Shown piece by piece: positions 1 to 9,190 of a DNA stretch of 64,000 nt. The DNA lies in the NCBI RefSeq assembly GCF_003605755.1, contig NZ_RAHJ01000020.1:20285-84284 (forward strand), given 5' to 3'. This stretch comes from Tsuneonella suprasediminis. GTDB taxonomy: Bacteria; Pseudomonadota; Alphaproteobacteria; Sphingomonadales; Sphingomonadaceae. Position 1 is the first letter of the stretch, and every line of letters starts with the position of its first letter. Below the pieces are notes generated by a model. It searched no databases and was not told where the DNA came from. It saw nothing but the letters and a program-made list of their open reading frames with translations. The translations under genes were made by a program, and so were the position numbers.

Positions 1-2
1 AT

Positions 3-1697
3 CTGATGGTGACCGCGACCGATTTTCGCGGCTATCTCTCGCTGCTGCGCCTGCACAGCCCGCCGGTTGTGGAAGAGAGCGAGCATCGCATGCCGATCTC
101 TTTCCGCGTCCGAACGCCGGGCGATGCCGGGCACTCGCTGGCCGATCCGCTGGAACTGACGCTGGCCGCGCGGGCGACCGCCAGTTTCCCCGGCGCGTTC
201 CCTCCATTGCGGCTGGAGGAAATCGACGAACTGGCGAAACGCACCGGGCAGGAATGGCGCGGCCGCGATGCTTTTCTCGAACGGATCATGCCGATCCATG
301 TGCGACAGGGGAATAGCGAGCATGTCTCGCTGATCGATGGATCGGTGCTGGTCAACGCACCGTTCAAAGGGGCGATAGACGCGCTGCCCGCTCGCCCCGC
401 GCAGCGCGAGGTGGACCGCCGCTTTGTCTATGTCGATCCGCGCCCCGACCGGTTTGGATCGCTGGAAGAGCGGATCGACCGCCCGGTCGGCTTCTTCGGG
501 GCGATTTTCGGTTCGCTGTCGACTATCCCGCGCGAACAGCCGATCCGCGACAATCTGGAAGCGATCGAGGAACAATCGCGCGAAGCGCTGCGTATCCGCC
601 GGATTATCTCCGGCCTGCGCCCCGAAGTGGAGGCGGCAGTTGAAAAACTGTTCGGCAAAACCCTGTTCTTCAGCCGCCCGACCCCCAAACGCCTCGCCGC
701 ATGGCGGGCCAGGGCGCAGCAGGCCGCTGCCGAACAGGCGGGTTATGCCTTCAGCTCTTATGCTCAGGCGAAACGGTCGGGAATTATCGAGACGCTGGGG
801 CACATGGTGTACGATGCCGCTCCGTCGCTGAAGCTGCCGGGGCCGGAACCGGTGATTGCCCGGCTGCGCGATGAATTCATGGCCCGCGGTCTGGGCACCC
901 TGTCCTACCCCGTCGGGGGTGCCACGCCCGAAGCGATCACGTTCTTCCGCGCGCACGACCTCGCCTTCCGTGTGCGCCGCCTGCGCCTGCTCGCCCGCCG
1001 CCTTTCGCGGGAATGGGAAGCCGACCCCGATATGCCGGACGATGCGCTGCAATCTGCGCGGGAAGCGATCTACGAAATCCTCGCGCTTTATTTTGCGCGC
1101 GAAGACATGGCCCCGCTCGGCGGCGATTTCGCGGCGCTCGCGGCCAATGTGATGCAGGAACCGGGCGCTGTGATCGATGCGTTGGCAGCGCAGCGGCTCT
1201 TGCCGGAAACCGATGTTAAGGCAGAAGAAATGCTCTGCGCCGCGCTGGATGCGATGCCCAAGGAGCTACGGCGGCGCATCCTGCTCGCTTACCTCGGCTT
1301 CCCGTTCTACGACGTGGCGACGCTGCACCTTTTGCGTAACGAGGGGCTGACGGAATTCGATGCTGTGAAAGTCGACCGGATCAGCCCGGACGACGCCCGC
1401 TCGATCCGCTCCGGCGGAACACGGGCGACTTTGCGCGGGACCGAGTTCTATAATTTCGGCGCGTTTTTCTCCCGCGCATACCGCGAAAACGATTACCTGT
1501 GGGGGCGCCTGCACGGGGCCGAACGGATGATCGATCTGGTCTGTTCGACAGTCGACGGATTTGCCGATGGCGACTGCGCCACATTCAAAACCCGCGCCTT
1601 TCTGGCCATTCTTGACGAGGAAGAAGGTCGCCTGAAAGCCAATCGCGGATTGGTGCAGCGGATCAGAGAAGAAGTGCTGGAACGCGCCGCGCGTTAG
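3..1697 (+). CDS. Patatin-like phospholipase-family protein with DUF3376 (5' end outside window)
   Basis: The reading frame is open to the left edge, so the ATG at 6 is probably internal and the gene is truncated. The visible 560-odd residues include LIDGSVLVNAPF near residue 110, matching the patatin block that carries the catalytic Asp (usually DG-G/A; here DGS). The long helical C-terminal half, with a block ending TEFYNFGAFFSRAYRENDY, resembles the DUF3376 region of large alphaproteobacterial patatin-like proteins. The nucleophile motif GxSxG would lie in the missing N-terminal part and cannot be checked. The expected role is lipid acyl hydrolysis by a Ser-Asp dyad; substrate unknown. It ends just before a repeat block. 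Confidence 0.8.
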   Translation: MMVTATDFRGYLSLLRLHSPPVVEESEHRMPISFRVRTPGDAGHSLADPLELTLAARATASFPGAFPPLRLEEIDELAKRTGQEWRGRDAFLERIMPIHVRQGNSEHVSLIDGSVLVNAPFKGAIDALPARPAQREVDRRFVYVDPRPDRFGSLEERIDRPVGFFGAIFGSLSTIPREQPIRDNLEAIEEQSREALRIRRIISGLRPEVEAAVEKLFGKTLFFSRPTPKRLAAWRARAQQAAAEQAGYAFSSYAQAKRSGIIETLGHMVYDAAPSLKLPGPEPVIARLRDEFMARGLGTLSYPVGGATPEAITFFRAHDLAFRVRRLRLLARRLSREWEADPDMPDDALQSAREAIYEILALYFAREDMAPLGGDFAALAANVMQEPGAVIDALAAQRLLPETDVKAEEMLCAALDAMPKELRRRILLAYLGFPFYDVATLHLLRNEGLTEFDAVKVDRISPDDARSIRSGGTRATLRGTEFYNFGAFFSRAYRENDYLWGRLHGAERMIDLVCSTVDGFADGDCATFKTRAFLAILDEEEGRLKANRGLVQRIREEVLERAAR

Positions 1698-1725
1698 TGG
1701 TTCGGTAGGCCGCGCAGCACCGGCT

Positions 1726-2054
1726 GATCGGCCCGCGGCGCAGAACGCACCCCGCCCGCATCGCCGTGCAACGTCGCCCCGGACCTGATCCGGGACCCCG
1801 CTTTTCCTTCCAGCGCGGTGCGCGAAGAAGCTGGACCCCGGCTCGGAGGCCGGGGTGACGGTGGGGAAAGGGAGCATGGCGGGACATGGGCAGGATCAGG
1901 ACTCCACTCCCCGTCCCCACCCTCGTCATTGCGAGGAGCGCAGCGACATGGCAATCCACGGGCCGCCGGTTGCCTCTGCCACAATCGCTACGACGGGCGA
2001 GACTGTCCCACCATTGCTTACTTCACTGCATTCGCAATGACGAACAGGTGGATG
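1726..2054. repeat. Tandem composite repeat, copy 1 (types II + I)
   Basis: First of two directly repeated 329-bp units with no net indel between them. It holds a type II element at 1772-1860 (palindromes around CCCCGGACCTGATCCGGG and ACCCCGGCTCGGAGGCCGGG) and a type I element at 1924-2043. Type I begins CGTCATTGCGAGGAGC and closes with the inverted arm TTCGCAATGACGAA, so it could fold as a long imperfect hairpin. Short ORFs here are not credible genes. Together with copy 2 it accounts for most of the gap between the patatin gene and dnaJ. Confidence 0.85.
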
Positions 2055-2107
2055 GCGCAGGCGGCGCGTTAAAAGGTGTGCATGCAGAGGATGGATCAGG
2101 CCCGGCA

Positions 2108-2436
2108 GATCGGCCCGCGGCGCAGAACGCGCCCCGCCCGCATCGCCGTGCAACGTCGCCCCGGACCTGATCCGGGGCCCCGCTTTACCTTCCAGTGCGG
2201 TGCACGAAGAAGCTGGACCCCGGCTCCGAGGCCAGGGTGACGGTGGGGAAAGGGAGCGCCGCACGGCATGGGCAGGATCAGGACTCCACTCCCCGTCCCC
2301 ACCCTCGTCATTGCGAGGAGCGCAGCGACGTGGCAATCCACGGGCCGCCGGTTGCCTCTGCCACAATCGCTGCGACGGGCGGGACTGTCGCACCGTGAAT
2401 TGCTTCACTGCGTTCGCAATGACGAACAGGTGGATG
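2108..2436. repeat. Tandem composite repeat, copy 2 (types II + I)
   Basis: Second copy of the 1726-2054 unit, offset by 382 bp. The type II element is at 2154-2242 and the type I element at 2306-2425. The copies differ at scattered bases, for example GACATGG against GACGTGG in the type I left arm, so the duplication is not brand new. The 53 bp between the copies is unrelated. Confidence 0.85.
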
Positions 2437-2454
2437 CGTGGGTGCAGCAACACA

Positions 2455-2479
2455 CCGCCCCGACTGAGATTAGGGGCGG
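2455..2479 (-). terminator. Candidate terminator hairpin downstream of dnaJ
   Basis: CCGCCCC and GGGGCGG form a perfect 7-bp GC stem with an 11-nt loop, about 57 bp past the dnaJ stop. There is no good U-run after it on the minus strand, so it may be only an mRNA-stabilising hairpin. Confidence 0.45.
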
Positions 2480-2535
2480 CGACCATCCGCGCGCGCGAAT
2501 CGCACCGCTATGCAATCCGCGCCGATGCCCGCGAT

Positions 2536-3669
2536 CTACCCGCCGAACGCTTCCTTCAACCGGTCGAAGAAACCGCGGCTTTCGGGGCATTCGTCCCCGG
2601 TTTCGGTCGCGCGGAATTGTTCGAGCAGCTCTTTCTGTTCCTTGCTCAATCTGGTCGGAGTCTCGACCGCGATTTCGACCACCAGATCGCCGCGCCCGCG
2701 CCCTTGCAACACAGGCATACCGCCGCCGCGCACGCGCAACTGCTTGCCCGACTGGATGCCCGCCGGAATCTTCACCGAACGGCTTTCCCCGCCAAGATCG
2801 GGAATTTCGAGCGTGTCGCCCAGTGCCGCAGTCGTGAAGCTGATTGGAATACGAGTGATCAGCGTGGTGCCTTCGCGGCTATACACCGAATGCTGGCGCA
2901 CGTGGACGAAGATATACAGGTCACCGGGAGGTGCGCCGCGCGGCCCCGCCTCGCCCTTGCCCGACAGGCGGATGCGCGTGCCGGTGTCGACGCCGGGGGG
3001 AATTTCCACGTCGATAGTCTGCGGCATATCGACCCGGCCTTCGCCGCGACAGGCCTTGCACGGGTCTTCGATCACTTCGCCGCGACCGTGGCAATTGGGG
3101 CATGGCCGTTCGACAACGAAAAAGCCCTGCTTCGCCCGGACTTTGCCGATCCCGCCGCACAGATTGCACCCGCGTGTGCCGGTGCCGGGGGTTGCCCCCG
3201 ACCCGTTGCAGGTATCGCAAGTCTGGCTGACTTCGATCTCTATCTGGCTGGTCTTGCCATGAAACGCCTCTTCCAGCGTGATTTCCATGTCATAGCGCAG
3301 ATCGGCCCCACGGCGCGGTTGCTGTCGTGCAGCCCCGCCGCCACCGAAAGCCGAACCGAAGATCGTTTCGAAAATATCCCCGATGTCGCCGAAATCGCCC
3401 TGGCCGAAACCACCCGGCCCGCCGCCCATGCCGCCTTGCTGGAACGCAGCGTGGCCATAACGATCGTAGGCGGCACGTTTCTGCGGGTCTTTCAGCACTT
3501 CGTAGGCAGCCGAACACGCCTTGAACTGCGCCTCTGCCTCAGCATCGCCCGGATTACGATCGGGGTGATACTTCATCGCCATCTTGCGATAGGCAGATTT
3601 GATCGTCCGATCATCCGCATCGCGGCTGACTTCGAGCAGTTCGTAAAAATCGATTTCAGTTGCTGACAT
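2536..3669 (-). CDS. dnaJ: Chaperone protein DnaJ
   Basis: Hsp40 co-chaperone that delivers substrates to DnaK and stimulates its ATPase. At 377 aa it has the standard length. The N-terminal J domain carries HPD at residues 35-37. A Gly/Phe-rich linker follows, then four zinc-binding CxxCxGxG repeats (CDTCNGSG, CNLCGGIG, CPNCHGRG, CKACRGEG) and the C-terminal substrate-binding domains. It lies 67 bp downstream of dnaK on the same strand, so it is presumably cotranscribed from the dnaK heat-shock promoter. No defect is seen. Confidence 0.97.
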   Translation of the reverse strand: MSATEIDFYELLEVSRDADDRTIKSAYRKMAMKYHPDRNPGDAEAEAQFKACSAAYEVLKDPQKRAAYDRYGHAAFQQGGMGGGPGGFGQGDFGDIGDIFETIFGSAFGGGGAARQQPRRGADLRYDMEITLEEAFHGKTSQIEIEVSQTCDTCNGSGATPGTGTRGCNLCGGIGKVRAKQGFFVVERPCPNCHGRGEVIEDPCKACRGEGRVDMPQTIDVEIPPGVDTGTRIRLSGKGEAGPRGAPPGDLYIFVHVRQHSVYSREGTTLITRIPISFTTAALGDTLEIPDLGGESRSVKIPAGIQSGKQLRVRGGGMPVLQGRGRGDLVVEIAVETPTRLSKEQKELLEQFRATETGDECPESRGFFDRLKEAFGG

Positions 3670-3736
3670 GGGGCAAATCCCTAGCCGCCACCGATGCGGA
3701 GTGCACCGGCGGCGGCGAGGTTATCCATTATAGCGA

Positions 3737-5662
3737 TCAGTTCTTGCCGTCTTCGTCGACTTCGGAGAACTCGGCATCGACGACATCGTCATCCTTGTTC
3801 TCGTCGGTCTTGGCATCCGCAGCAGAGGCATCGGCACCGGCGGCCTGTTCCTTGCTGTAGATTTCCTGACCCATCTTCATCGCAACTTCGGTCAACGCCT
3901 GCGCCTTCGCATTGATCGCATCGGCATCGTCGCCTTCGAGCGCGGTCTTCACTTCGGCAATCGCCGCTTCGACTTCACCCTTCAGACCGGCGTCGATCTT
4001 GTCGCCGTGTTCTTCGATCTGCTTCTCAGTTGCATGGACAAGGCTGTCGGCCTGGTTGCGCGCTTCGGCGCTGGCGCGACGTTTCTTGTCTTCTTCCGCA
4101 AACTTTTCCGCATCCTGCACCATCTGATCGATGTCGGTTTCGGAAAGACCGCCCGACGCCTGAATGCGGATCTGCTGTTCCTTGCCGGTGCCCTTATCCT
4201 TGGCGCTGACATTGACGATGCCGTTGGCGTCGATGTCGAACACGACTTCGATCTGCGGCACACCGCGCGGCGCCGGGGGGATACCGACGAGGTCGAACTG
4301 ACCCAGCAGCTTGTTATCCGCCGCCATTTCACGCTCGCCCTGGAAGACGCGGATCGTCACGGCCTGCTGATTGTCTTCAGCGGTCGAATACGTCTGGCTC
4401 TTCTTGGTCGGGATCGTCGTGTTGCGGTCGATCATGCGGGTGAACACACCGCCCAGCGTTTCGATACCGAGCGACAGCGGCGTCACGTCGAGCAGCAGCA
4501 CGTCTTTCACGTCGCCCTGCAGCACGCCCGCCTGAATGGCCGCGCCCATCGCCACCACTTCATCGGGGTTCACGCCGGTGTGCGGTTTCTTGCCGAAGAA
4601 TTCTTCAACCACTTCGCGCACCTTGGGCATACGGGTCATCCCGCCGACGAGCACGACTTCGTCCACACCGCCCTTGTCGATACCGGCATCGGCCAGTGCC
4701 TTCTTGCACGGTTCCAGCGTGCGCTTGATCAGATCGCCGACAAGCTGTTCAAGCTTCGAACGGGTCAGCGTTTCGACCAGATGCAGCGGAGTGGTGCTGC
4801 CACCTTCCATGCGCGCGGTGATGAACGGCAGGTTGATTTCGGTCTGCTGGCTGCTCGACAGTTCAATCTTCGCCTTTTCAGCAGCTTCCTTCAGACGCTG
4901 CAGAGCCAGTTTGTCCGAACGGAGATCCATGTTCTCCTTCTTCTTGAACTCGTCCGCCAGATATTCGACGATCACGGTGTCGAAATCTTCGCCGCCCAGG
5001 AACGTGTCGCCGTTGGTCGATTTCACTTCGAACACGCCGTCACCGATTTCGAGGATCGAGACGTCGAACGTACCGCCGCCAAGGTCATACACGGCGATGG
5101 TCTTGCCGTCGTCCTTGTCGAGCCCGTAAGCGAGCGCCGCCGCGGTCGGTTCGTTGATGATACGCAGCACTTCCAGGCCGGCGATCTGGCCGGCATCCTT
5201 GGTTGCCTGACGCTGGGCATCGTTGAAGTACGCGGGAACGGTGATAACCGCCTGCGTAACCGTTTCACCAAGATAGCTCTCGGCGGTTTCTTTCATCTTC
5301 TGAAGGATGAAGGCGGAAATCTGGCTGGGCGAATAATCTTCCGATCCGGCCTTCACCCATGCATCGCCGTTCTTGCCCTTGACGATGGTGTACGGAACCA
5401 GTTCGGTGTCCTTCTTGGTCACCGGATCGTCGAACCGGCGACCGATCAGGCGCTTCACCGCGAACACGGTGTTGTCCGGGTTGGTCACTGCCTGCCGCTT
5501 GGCAGGCTGACCGATCAGGCGTTCGCCGTCCTTAGTGAAAGCGACGATCGAAGGGGTGGTACGCGCACCTTCCGAATTTTCGACAACCTTGGGCTTGCCG
5601 CCATCCATGACAGCAACGCACGAGTTGGTGGTGCCGAGGTCGATACCGATAACTTTGGCCAT
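3737..5662 (-). CDS. dnaK: Molecular chaperone DnaK (Hsp70)
   Basis: ATP-dependent Hsp70 chaperone, 641 aa. The N-terminal nucleotide-binding domain has [29 protein letters not shown] and [12 protein letters not shown] mark further actin-fold motifs. A substrate-binding domain and acidic tail ([16 protein letters not shown]) follow. I chose the ATG at 5662 (MAKVIG) because AGGG lies at good distance before it. An in-frame ATG at 5677 is too close to its own AGGA. A sigma-32-like promoter lies upstream at 5754-5781, giving a leader of roughly 85 nt. dnaJ follows. Confidence 0.98.
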   Translation of the reverse strand: MAKVIGIDLGTTNSCVAVMDGGKPKVVENSEGARTTPSIVAFTKDGERLIGQPAKRQAVTNPDNTVFAVKRLIGRRFDDPVTKKDTELVPYTIVKGKNGDAWVKAGSEDYSPSQISAFILQKMKETAESYLGETVTQAVITVPAYFNDAQRQATKDAGQIAGLEVLRIINEPTAAALAYGLDKDDGKTIAVYDLGGGTFDVSILEIGDGVFEVKSTNGDTFLGGEDFDTVIVEYLADEFKKKENMDLRSDKLALQRLKEAAEKAKIELSSSQQTEINLPFITARMEGGSTTPLHLVETLTRSKLEQLVGDLIKRTLEPCKKALADAGIDKGGVDEVVLVGGMTRMPKVREVVEEFFGKKPHTGVNPDEVVAMGAAIQAGVLQGDVKDVLLLDVTPLSLGIETLGGVFTRMIDRNTTIPTKKSQTYSTAEDNQQAVTIRVFQGEREMAADNKLLGQFDLVGIPPAPRGVPQIEVVFDIDANGIVNVSAKDKGTGKEQQIRIQASGGLSETDIDQMVQDAEKFAEEDKKRRASAEARNQADSLVHATEKQIEEHGDKIDAGLKGEVEAAIAEVKTALEGDDADAINAKAQALTEVAMKMGQEIYSKEQAAGADASAADAKTDENKDDDVVDAEFSEVDEDGKN

Positions 5663-5753
5663 GATTTCCCTATTCATTTCCTAGTGTTGGACACCGCCAG
5701 CTGGCCCCCTTGGCATCAAGCAGGGCCGGTCGGCAGCTCAGTGGATGCGGGCG

Positions 5754-5781
5754 ATATAGGATTGCTTTTCCTTGGCACAAG
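5754..5781 (-). promoter_or_regulatory. Putative sigma-32 (RpoH) heat-shock promoter of dnaKJ
   Basis: On the minus strand CTTGTG, a 15-nt spacer and CCTATAT match the alphaproteobacterial RpoH pattern (CTTG ... CyTATnT). The distance to the dnaK ATG fits a normal leader. No CIRCE inverted repeat (TTAGCACTC-N9-GAGTGCTAA) is visible nearby. The call rests on motif reading by eye. Confidence 0.6.
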
Positions 5782-5831
5782 GGAATGGGAGCGTTACGGA
5801 ACAAGGAATTTCGGACAGGAGGGAAATGGTC

Positions 5832-6320
5832 ATGAACAAGTCGCTTTTCGCAGCTTTGCTGCTGGCTGGCACACTGAGTCTTACTGCTTGCGGAAATGAC
5901 ACGCAAACCACTGAAAACGAACCTGAAGCAGCCCAATCGGGCATTCCGGGGCTGACAGTCAGCAACGCCCGCATGGTGCTGAACGCCGTGCCCGGCAACC
6001 CGGCGGCGGTCTATTTCGATCTGACTTACGATGGCGACGACTCGTTTGCGCTCGATCGTGGCGCGGTCGAAGGTGCCAAGAAGGCGATGTTTCACGATTA
6101 CGGCGAGTATGATTTCAAGGTGCAGATGATGGACATGCTGCCCGTGCCGATCAAAAAGGGCGACAAGATCGAATTCAAGCCCGGCGGCAAGCATCTGATG
6201 GTGATGGACCCGCCGAAAGATCTCAAGCCGGGGGACAAGGTCAATGTCACGATCACCGTTTCGGGCGGCGCCAACCAGACTTTCCCCGCCGAAGTGAAGG
6301 CCGCCGGTTCGGAAGAATGA
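5832..6320 (+). CDS. PCu(A)C-type periplasmic copper chaperone, lipoprotein
   Basis: Periplasmic Cu(I) chaperone family (formerly DUF461), which in relatives supplies copper to cytochrome oxidase. From the ATG at 5832 the protein is 162 aa with a lipoprotein signal ending LSLTAC (Cys20). The expected His/Met ligand layout is visible: FHDY, then DFKVQMMDMLPVPI, then FKPGGKHLMVM. The ATG at 5832 has AGGAGG nine bases upstream; the in-frame ATG at 5826 is only three bases from it. The next gene starts 1 bp after the stop. Ligand spacing deviates slightly from the classic H-M-H-M pattern, so binding is inferred. Confidence 0.85.
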   Translation: MNKSLFAALLLAGTLSLTACGNDTQTTENEPEAAQSGIPGLTVSNARMVLNAVPGNPAAVYFDLTYDGDDSFALDRGAVEGAKKAMFHDYGEYDFKVQMMDMLPVPIKKGDKIEFKPGGKHLMVMDPPKDLKPGDKVNVTITVSGGANQTFPAEVKAAGSEE

Positions 6321-6321
6321 C

Positions 6322-6819
6322 ATGAGCGAGGCGCTCGTATGCCCGGCGGGTGGCGAGCGCCGTCTGACCGCCGGAGAAATCGCGCTGGCGCGCACGATCT
6401 TTGGCGATGCCATTGATTATGCCCCGGTCACCATCCGGCGGCGCAAGTTCTTTCCGTTTCAGCCGCGCGGGGTCACGATGGCACCGCGCGGCCACTTGCA
6501 CTTTCACCCGCTGGGCAATGCCTATTGCGACGATTTCGCCACTGCCCCGCTGCACCTGCAGGCACACTTCATCCACGAGATGACTCATGTGTGGCAGACC
6601 CAGACGCGCGGCGAATGGTATCTGGTGCTCCACCGGATGCCATGGGCGCGATACGATTATGCGCTCAAACCCGGATGGCGGCTGGAGAAATACGGTATCG
6701 AGCAACAGGCGCGGATTGTCGAACATGCGTTCCTGCTGCGTAACGGCGCGAAGCTGGCGGGCGTGGCGGACAAAGCGGCTTACGATGTCCTGGTCGATTT
6801 CGCGGGCGCGCTGCGTTGA
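6322..6819 (+). CDS. HExxH metallopeptidase-like protein (Vgr-related in sphingomonads)
   Basis: 165-aa soluble protein of unknown function with FIHEMTHVWQ at about residues 90-99, a perfect HExxH zinc-metallopeptidase core. I recall homologues in sphingomonads labelled Vgr-related, a name that gives no firm function. A third zinc ligand is not obvious; a Glu or His in the C-terminal helix (QQARIVEHAFLL) could serve. There is no signal peptide. Its ATG lies 1 bp after the copper chaperone stop, which suggests one transcript. Peptidase activity is inferred from the motif only. Confidence 0.7.
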   Translation: MSEALVCPAGGERRLTAGEIALARTIFGDAIDYAPVTIRRRKFFPFQPRGVTMAPRGHLHFHPLGNAYCDDFATAPLHLQAHFIHEMTHVWQTQTRGEWYLVLHRMPWARYDYALKPGWRLEKYGIEQQARIVEHAFLLRNGAKLAGVADKAAYDVLVDFAGALR

Positions 6820-6950
6820 GCGATTGCGGCCATATCCACCGGATTTGCACGAGTTGACCAGTTGCCTTTCGGTTTCAACATTGGGCGACTTGGCCGCATT
6901 TGCGCCAGCCATACAGTGCCTATATGCTTCGCCGAAAGCAGAGAGACCGT

Positions 6951-7151
6951 ATGACGACACGCACCCGAGAAAAACTGGTTTGCAAATGCGGGCACACCGG
7001 CGAGCTACGCACGGCTGAAAACGATCAACCCTTTAGCAAAGAATGGTTTCAGCGGACTGTCGAGGGGTTTATCGATCACGATGAGGGCTTCGGAATAAAA
7101 AAATTGACGTGCACGGCATGTGGTCGAAGTGGCGAGGTGTCGCGCGCCTAA
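6951..7151 (+). CDS. Small zinc-ribbon protein, function unknown
   Basis: 66-aa ORF starting MTTRTREKLVCKCGHTG, with a CxC pair near the N-terminus and CTACGRSGE near the C-terminus, a typical two-knuckle zinc-ribbon layout. The ATG at 6951 follows a GAGAGA purine stretch; the upstream in-frame ATGs at 6900 and 6924 would add an arbitrary-looking extension. The segment between the knuckles is charged (AENDQPFSKEWF). Codon use looks somewhat less GC-biased than its neighbours. It stands alone between the metallopeptidase-like gene and the dioxygenase. I do not recognise a named family. Confidence 0.6.
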   Translation: MTTRTREKLVCKCGHTGELRTAENDQPFSKEWFQRTVEGFIDHDEGFGIKKLTCTACGRSGEVSRA

Positions 7152-7375
7152 CGGCCCACGCGCTGAGATGAATTCGGCCGATATAATCCTGAGCGCAGTG
7201 AGGGCCGGCAAGATTGTCGAAATGCCCCGGACTTCCGCAAAGCACATCCCCTACAAGAAAAGAAATTCCAACCGAGCGAACACCATTTGACCGGGTTCCT
7301 TGCTCAACCCGGTTTCAGTTGATACGATCCGGTTGTCCGGGCGGCCCAACCCGCGCCCGGCCAATGGTTCTCAAC

Positions 7376-8539
7376 ATGGAGCTTAAAGACTACGGAATGT
7401 CGCGGGAACGCGGCTACCTCTCGCATTACGAAATCGACACCATCACTCTCCCCGCCCAGTTCGACGCTGTGGTCGAGGCCGCCGGAAACCTTTCCGGCCT
7501 GCTGTCCTCGTGCCGCGTCCGCCACTGGCTGGACCAGTTGCCCGATCCCGACATTGCCGACTGGGCACGCGAGGCGGCGGAGGAAGAGGTTCGCACCGCG
7601 ATGGTGCACTACAGTTTTCTGGTCCAATCCTATGTCTGGGGAGAGGCACAGGCACCGGCTCACCTGCCCGCCAATCTCGCCCGCCCAATGGTCGCTATCT
7701 CCGACCGGCTGGGTCAGGCGCCGCTGCTGCCCTATTCGGGCTATGTGCTCGACAACTGGGCGCGGCTGGATAAATCGGGGCCGATCACGCTGGACAATAT
7801 CTACATGTACCAGAACTTTGTCGGCGGGGACGATGAGAACTGGTTTGTGATGATCCACGTCGCGATTGAGGCCGAGGCAGGCGTCCTGCTCGACAACGCC
7901 GCGAAACTGGTCACTGTCGCGAAACAAGGCGACGCGGCCGAGGCGGAGCGACTGCTGGTCGAAATGGATCAGGCGTGGGAACGGATGTATGGCCACTTTG
8001 CCCGCATGGGCGAACGCTGCGACCCGTATATCTATTTCCACCGGGTGCGCCCCTATATCCACGGATGGGCCAACAACCCCGCGCTGGATGGCGGGCTGAT
8101 CTATGAAGGGATCGAGAAGTTCGGCGGCAAACCGCAGGCCCTGCGCGGGCAGACCGGCAGCCAGTCGAGCATCGTTCCGGCAATGGATGCGCTGTTTCAG
8201 GTGCGCCATAGCGAAGACCCGCTGAAGTCGTTCCTCGACGAACTGCACCACTATCGCCCGGTGCAGCATCGCCGCTTTATCGAAGACATTGCCGCGCAAT
8301 CGACGCTGCGGACTTTCGTGGAAGCGAGCGGTAAGCAGTCGCTGAAAGATGCCTTCAACGCCTGCGTTCAGCAGGCCGCGCGGTTCCGCACCCGGCATCT
8401 GGAATATGCCGCCAGCTACATCAACAAACAGATGAGCAGCGAAGCGGGCAACGATCCCGATGTCGGCACCGGCGGTACGCCGTTTATGAAATACCTGAAG
8501 AAACACCGCGACGAAAATCGCGAACAGGTCGTCGGCTGA
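7376..8539 (+). CDS. Indoleamine 2,3-dioxygenase-family heme dioxygenase
   Basis: Heme enzyme family that opens the indole ring of tryptophan to N-formylkynurenine, the first step of the kynurenine route. The 387-aa product shows the family blocks: DYGMSRERGYL at the N-terminus, DDENWFVMIHVAIEA, LRGQTGSQSSIVPAMD, and FRTRHLEYAASYI, which contains the presumed proximal heme His. The start was set at the ATG at 7376 (MELKDYG) because the family homology begins there. An in-frame ATG at 7364 is possible and neither has a strong ribosome site. No other kynurenine genes are in the window. Bacterial members are not all proven to act on tryptophan. Confidence 0.85.
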   Translation: MELKDYGMSRERGYLSHYEIDTITLPAQFDAVVEAAGNLSGLLSSCRVRHWLDQLPDPDIADWAREAAEEEVRTAMVHYSFLVQSYVWGEAQAPAHLPANLARPMVAISDRLGQAPLLPYSGYVLDNWARLDKSGPITLDNIYMYQNFVGGDDENWFVMIHVAIEAEAGVLLDNAAKLVTVAKQGDAAEAERLLVEMDQAWERMYGHFARMGERCDPYIYFHRVRPYIHGWANNPALDGGLIYEGIEKFGGKPQALRGQTGSQSSIVPAMDALFQVRHSEDPLKSFLDELHHYRPVQHRRFIEDIAAQSTLRTFVEASGKQSLKDAFNACVQQAARFRTRHLEYAASYINKQMSSEAGNDPDVGTGGTPFMKYLKKHRDENREQVVG

Positions 8540-8553
8540 CCGGTCAGGTCAGC
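8535..8553. terminator. Hairpin between convergent stops
   Basis: GCTGACC-ggtca-GGTCAGC is a perfect 7-bp stem spanning the stop codons of the dioxygenase gene and the convergent gene at 8549. It could work in both directions. It has no U-run. Confidence 0.45.
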
Positions 8554-9190
8554 ACAGATAGGTCTCTCGATCGACCTGCGGACATTCGCCAATGTCCAAG
8601 GTATCGAGGTAATGGCGCTGGGGCTCAATCGAGCTCCAGCGCACTTTGCCTTTGGCCTCGCCATCGATTGAGTACGGGCTGACTTTCTTGCGCAGAGTCA
8701 GGAAATTGACGCTGATCTGTTCCCCGCTGCCCGTGTTCCGCATGAATTCGGTCTTGTCGAAGCCGATCAGACGGAAGCGATCCCCTTCCATCCGGAACTT
8801 GTAGGTATTGCTCGCTGTCCCCCAGCTTCCGCACGAAGTCCAGACCCGCAGGTGGAGCGACAGGACACGGCGCGACACGGACAACCCGCCATCCTCCAGC
8901 GGATCGGCCAGACACGGCGTTTCCTCGCTGCCCGACGGTGGCACCGCGTGGTCACTGGCGGCGATCTGGCGAAAACCGCCAGCGGTCTTTTCAAACACCA
9001 GCAAGCGACGCGGATTGATGTCGAGGCTTCTGGCCCCCAGCCCGTCGTTGGCGATCACCCGCGCGGGATCGGTGCCGCGGACAATCAGCACCGTTTCGGG
9101 CCGACCATCACCGGTGAGATCGCCGCTGGCGCGCAAGTCCTCTACCCAGCCGGGCGGGACAGCCGGGCCATCCGTCGATTGCGCCGCCAC
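8549..9190 (-). CDS. Probable secreted protein of unknown function, start unresolved
   Basis: 213 aa from the GTG at 9190. SGDLTGDGRPETVLIV resembles a single FG-GAP/VCBS-type calcium-binding turn as seen in periplasmic hypothetical proteins. Several Cys are present (ETPC, TSCGSWG, GECPQ, the last residue), which suits an exported protein. The GTG is probably not the true N-terminus. The frame is open back to the grpE stop, and the codons before the GTG read RLALCSLTIAAAAAVSAPVA, a convincing signal peptide without ATG, GTG or TTG. The true start may be a rare codon near 9224-9250. It is convergent with the dioxygenase. Confidence 0.65.
   Translation of the reverse strand: MAAQSTDGPAVPPGWVEDLRASGDLTGDGRPETVLIVRGTDPARVIANDGLGARSLDINPRRLLVFEKTAGGFRQIAASDHAVPPSGSEETPCLADPLEDGGLSVSRRVLSLHLRVWTSCGSWGTASNTYKFRMEGDRFRLIGFDKTEFMRNTGSGEQISVNFLTLRKKVSPYSIDGEAKGKVRWSSIEPQRHYLDTLDIGECPQVDRETYLC

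Noticed and set aside
2200..3666. 488-aa plus-strand frame across the repeats and opposite dnaJ
   Set aside because: Its start lies in a repeat and the rest is antisense to dnaJ; no domain is recognisable.
4007..5899. 630-aa open frame on the plus strand opposite dnaK
   Set aside because: It is antisense to a fully conserved dnaK and its translation resembles no protein family; long antisense frames are common in high-GC DNA.
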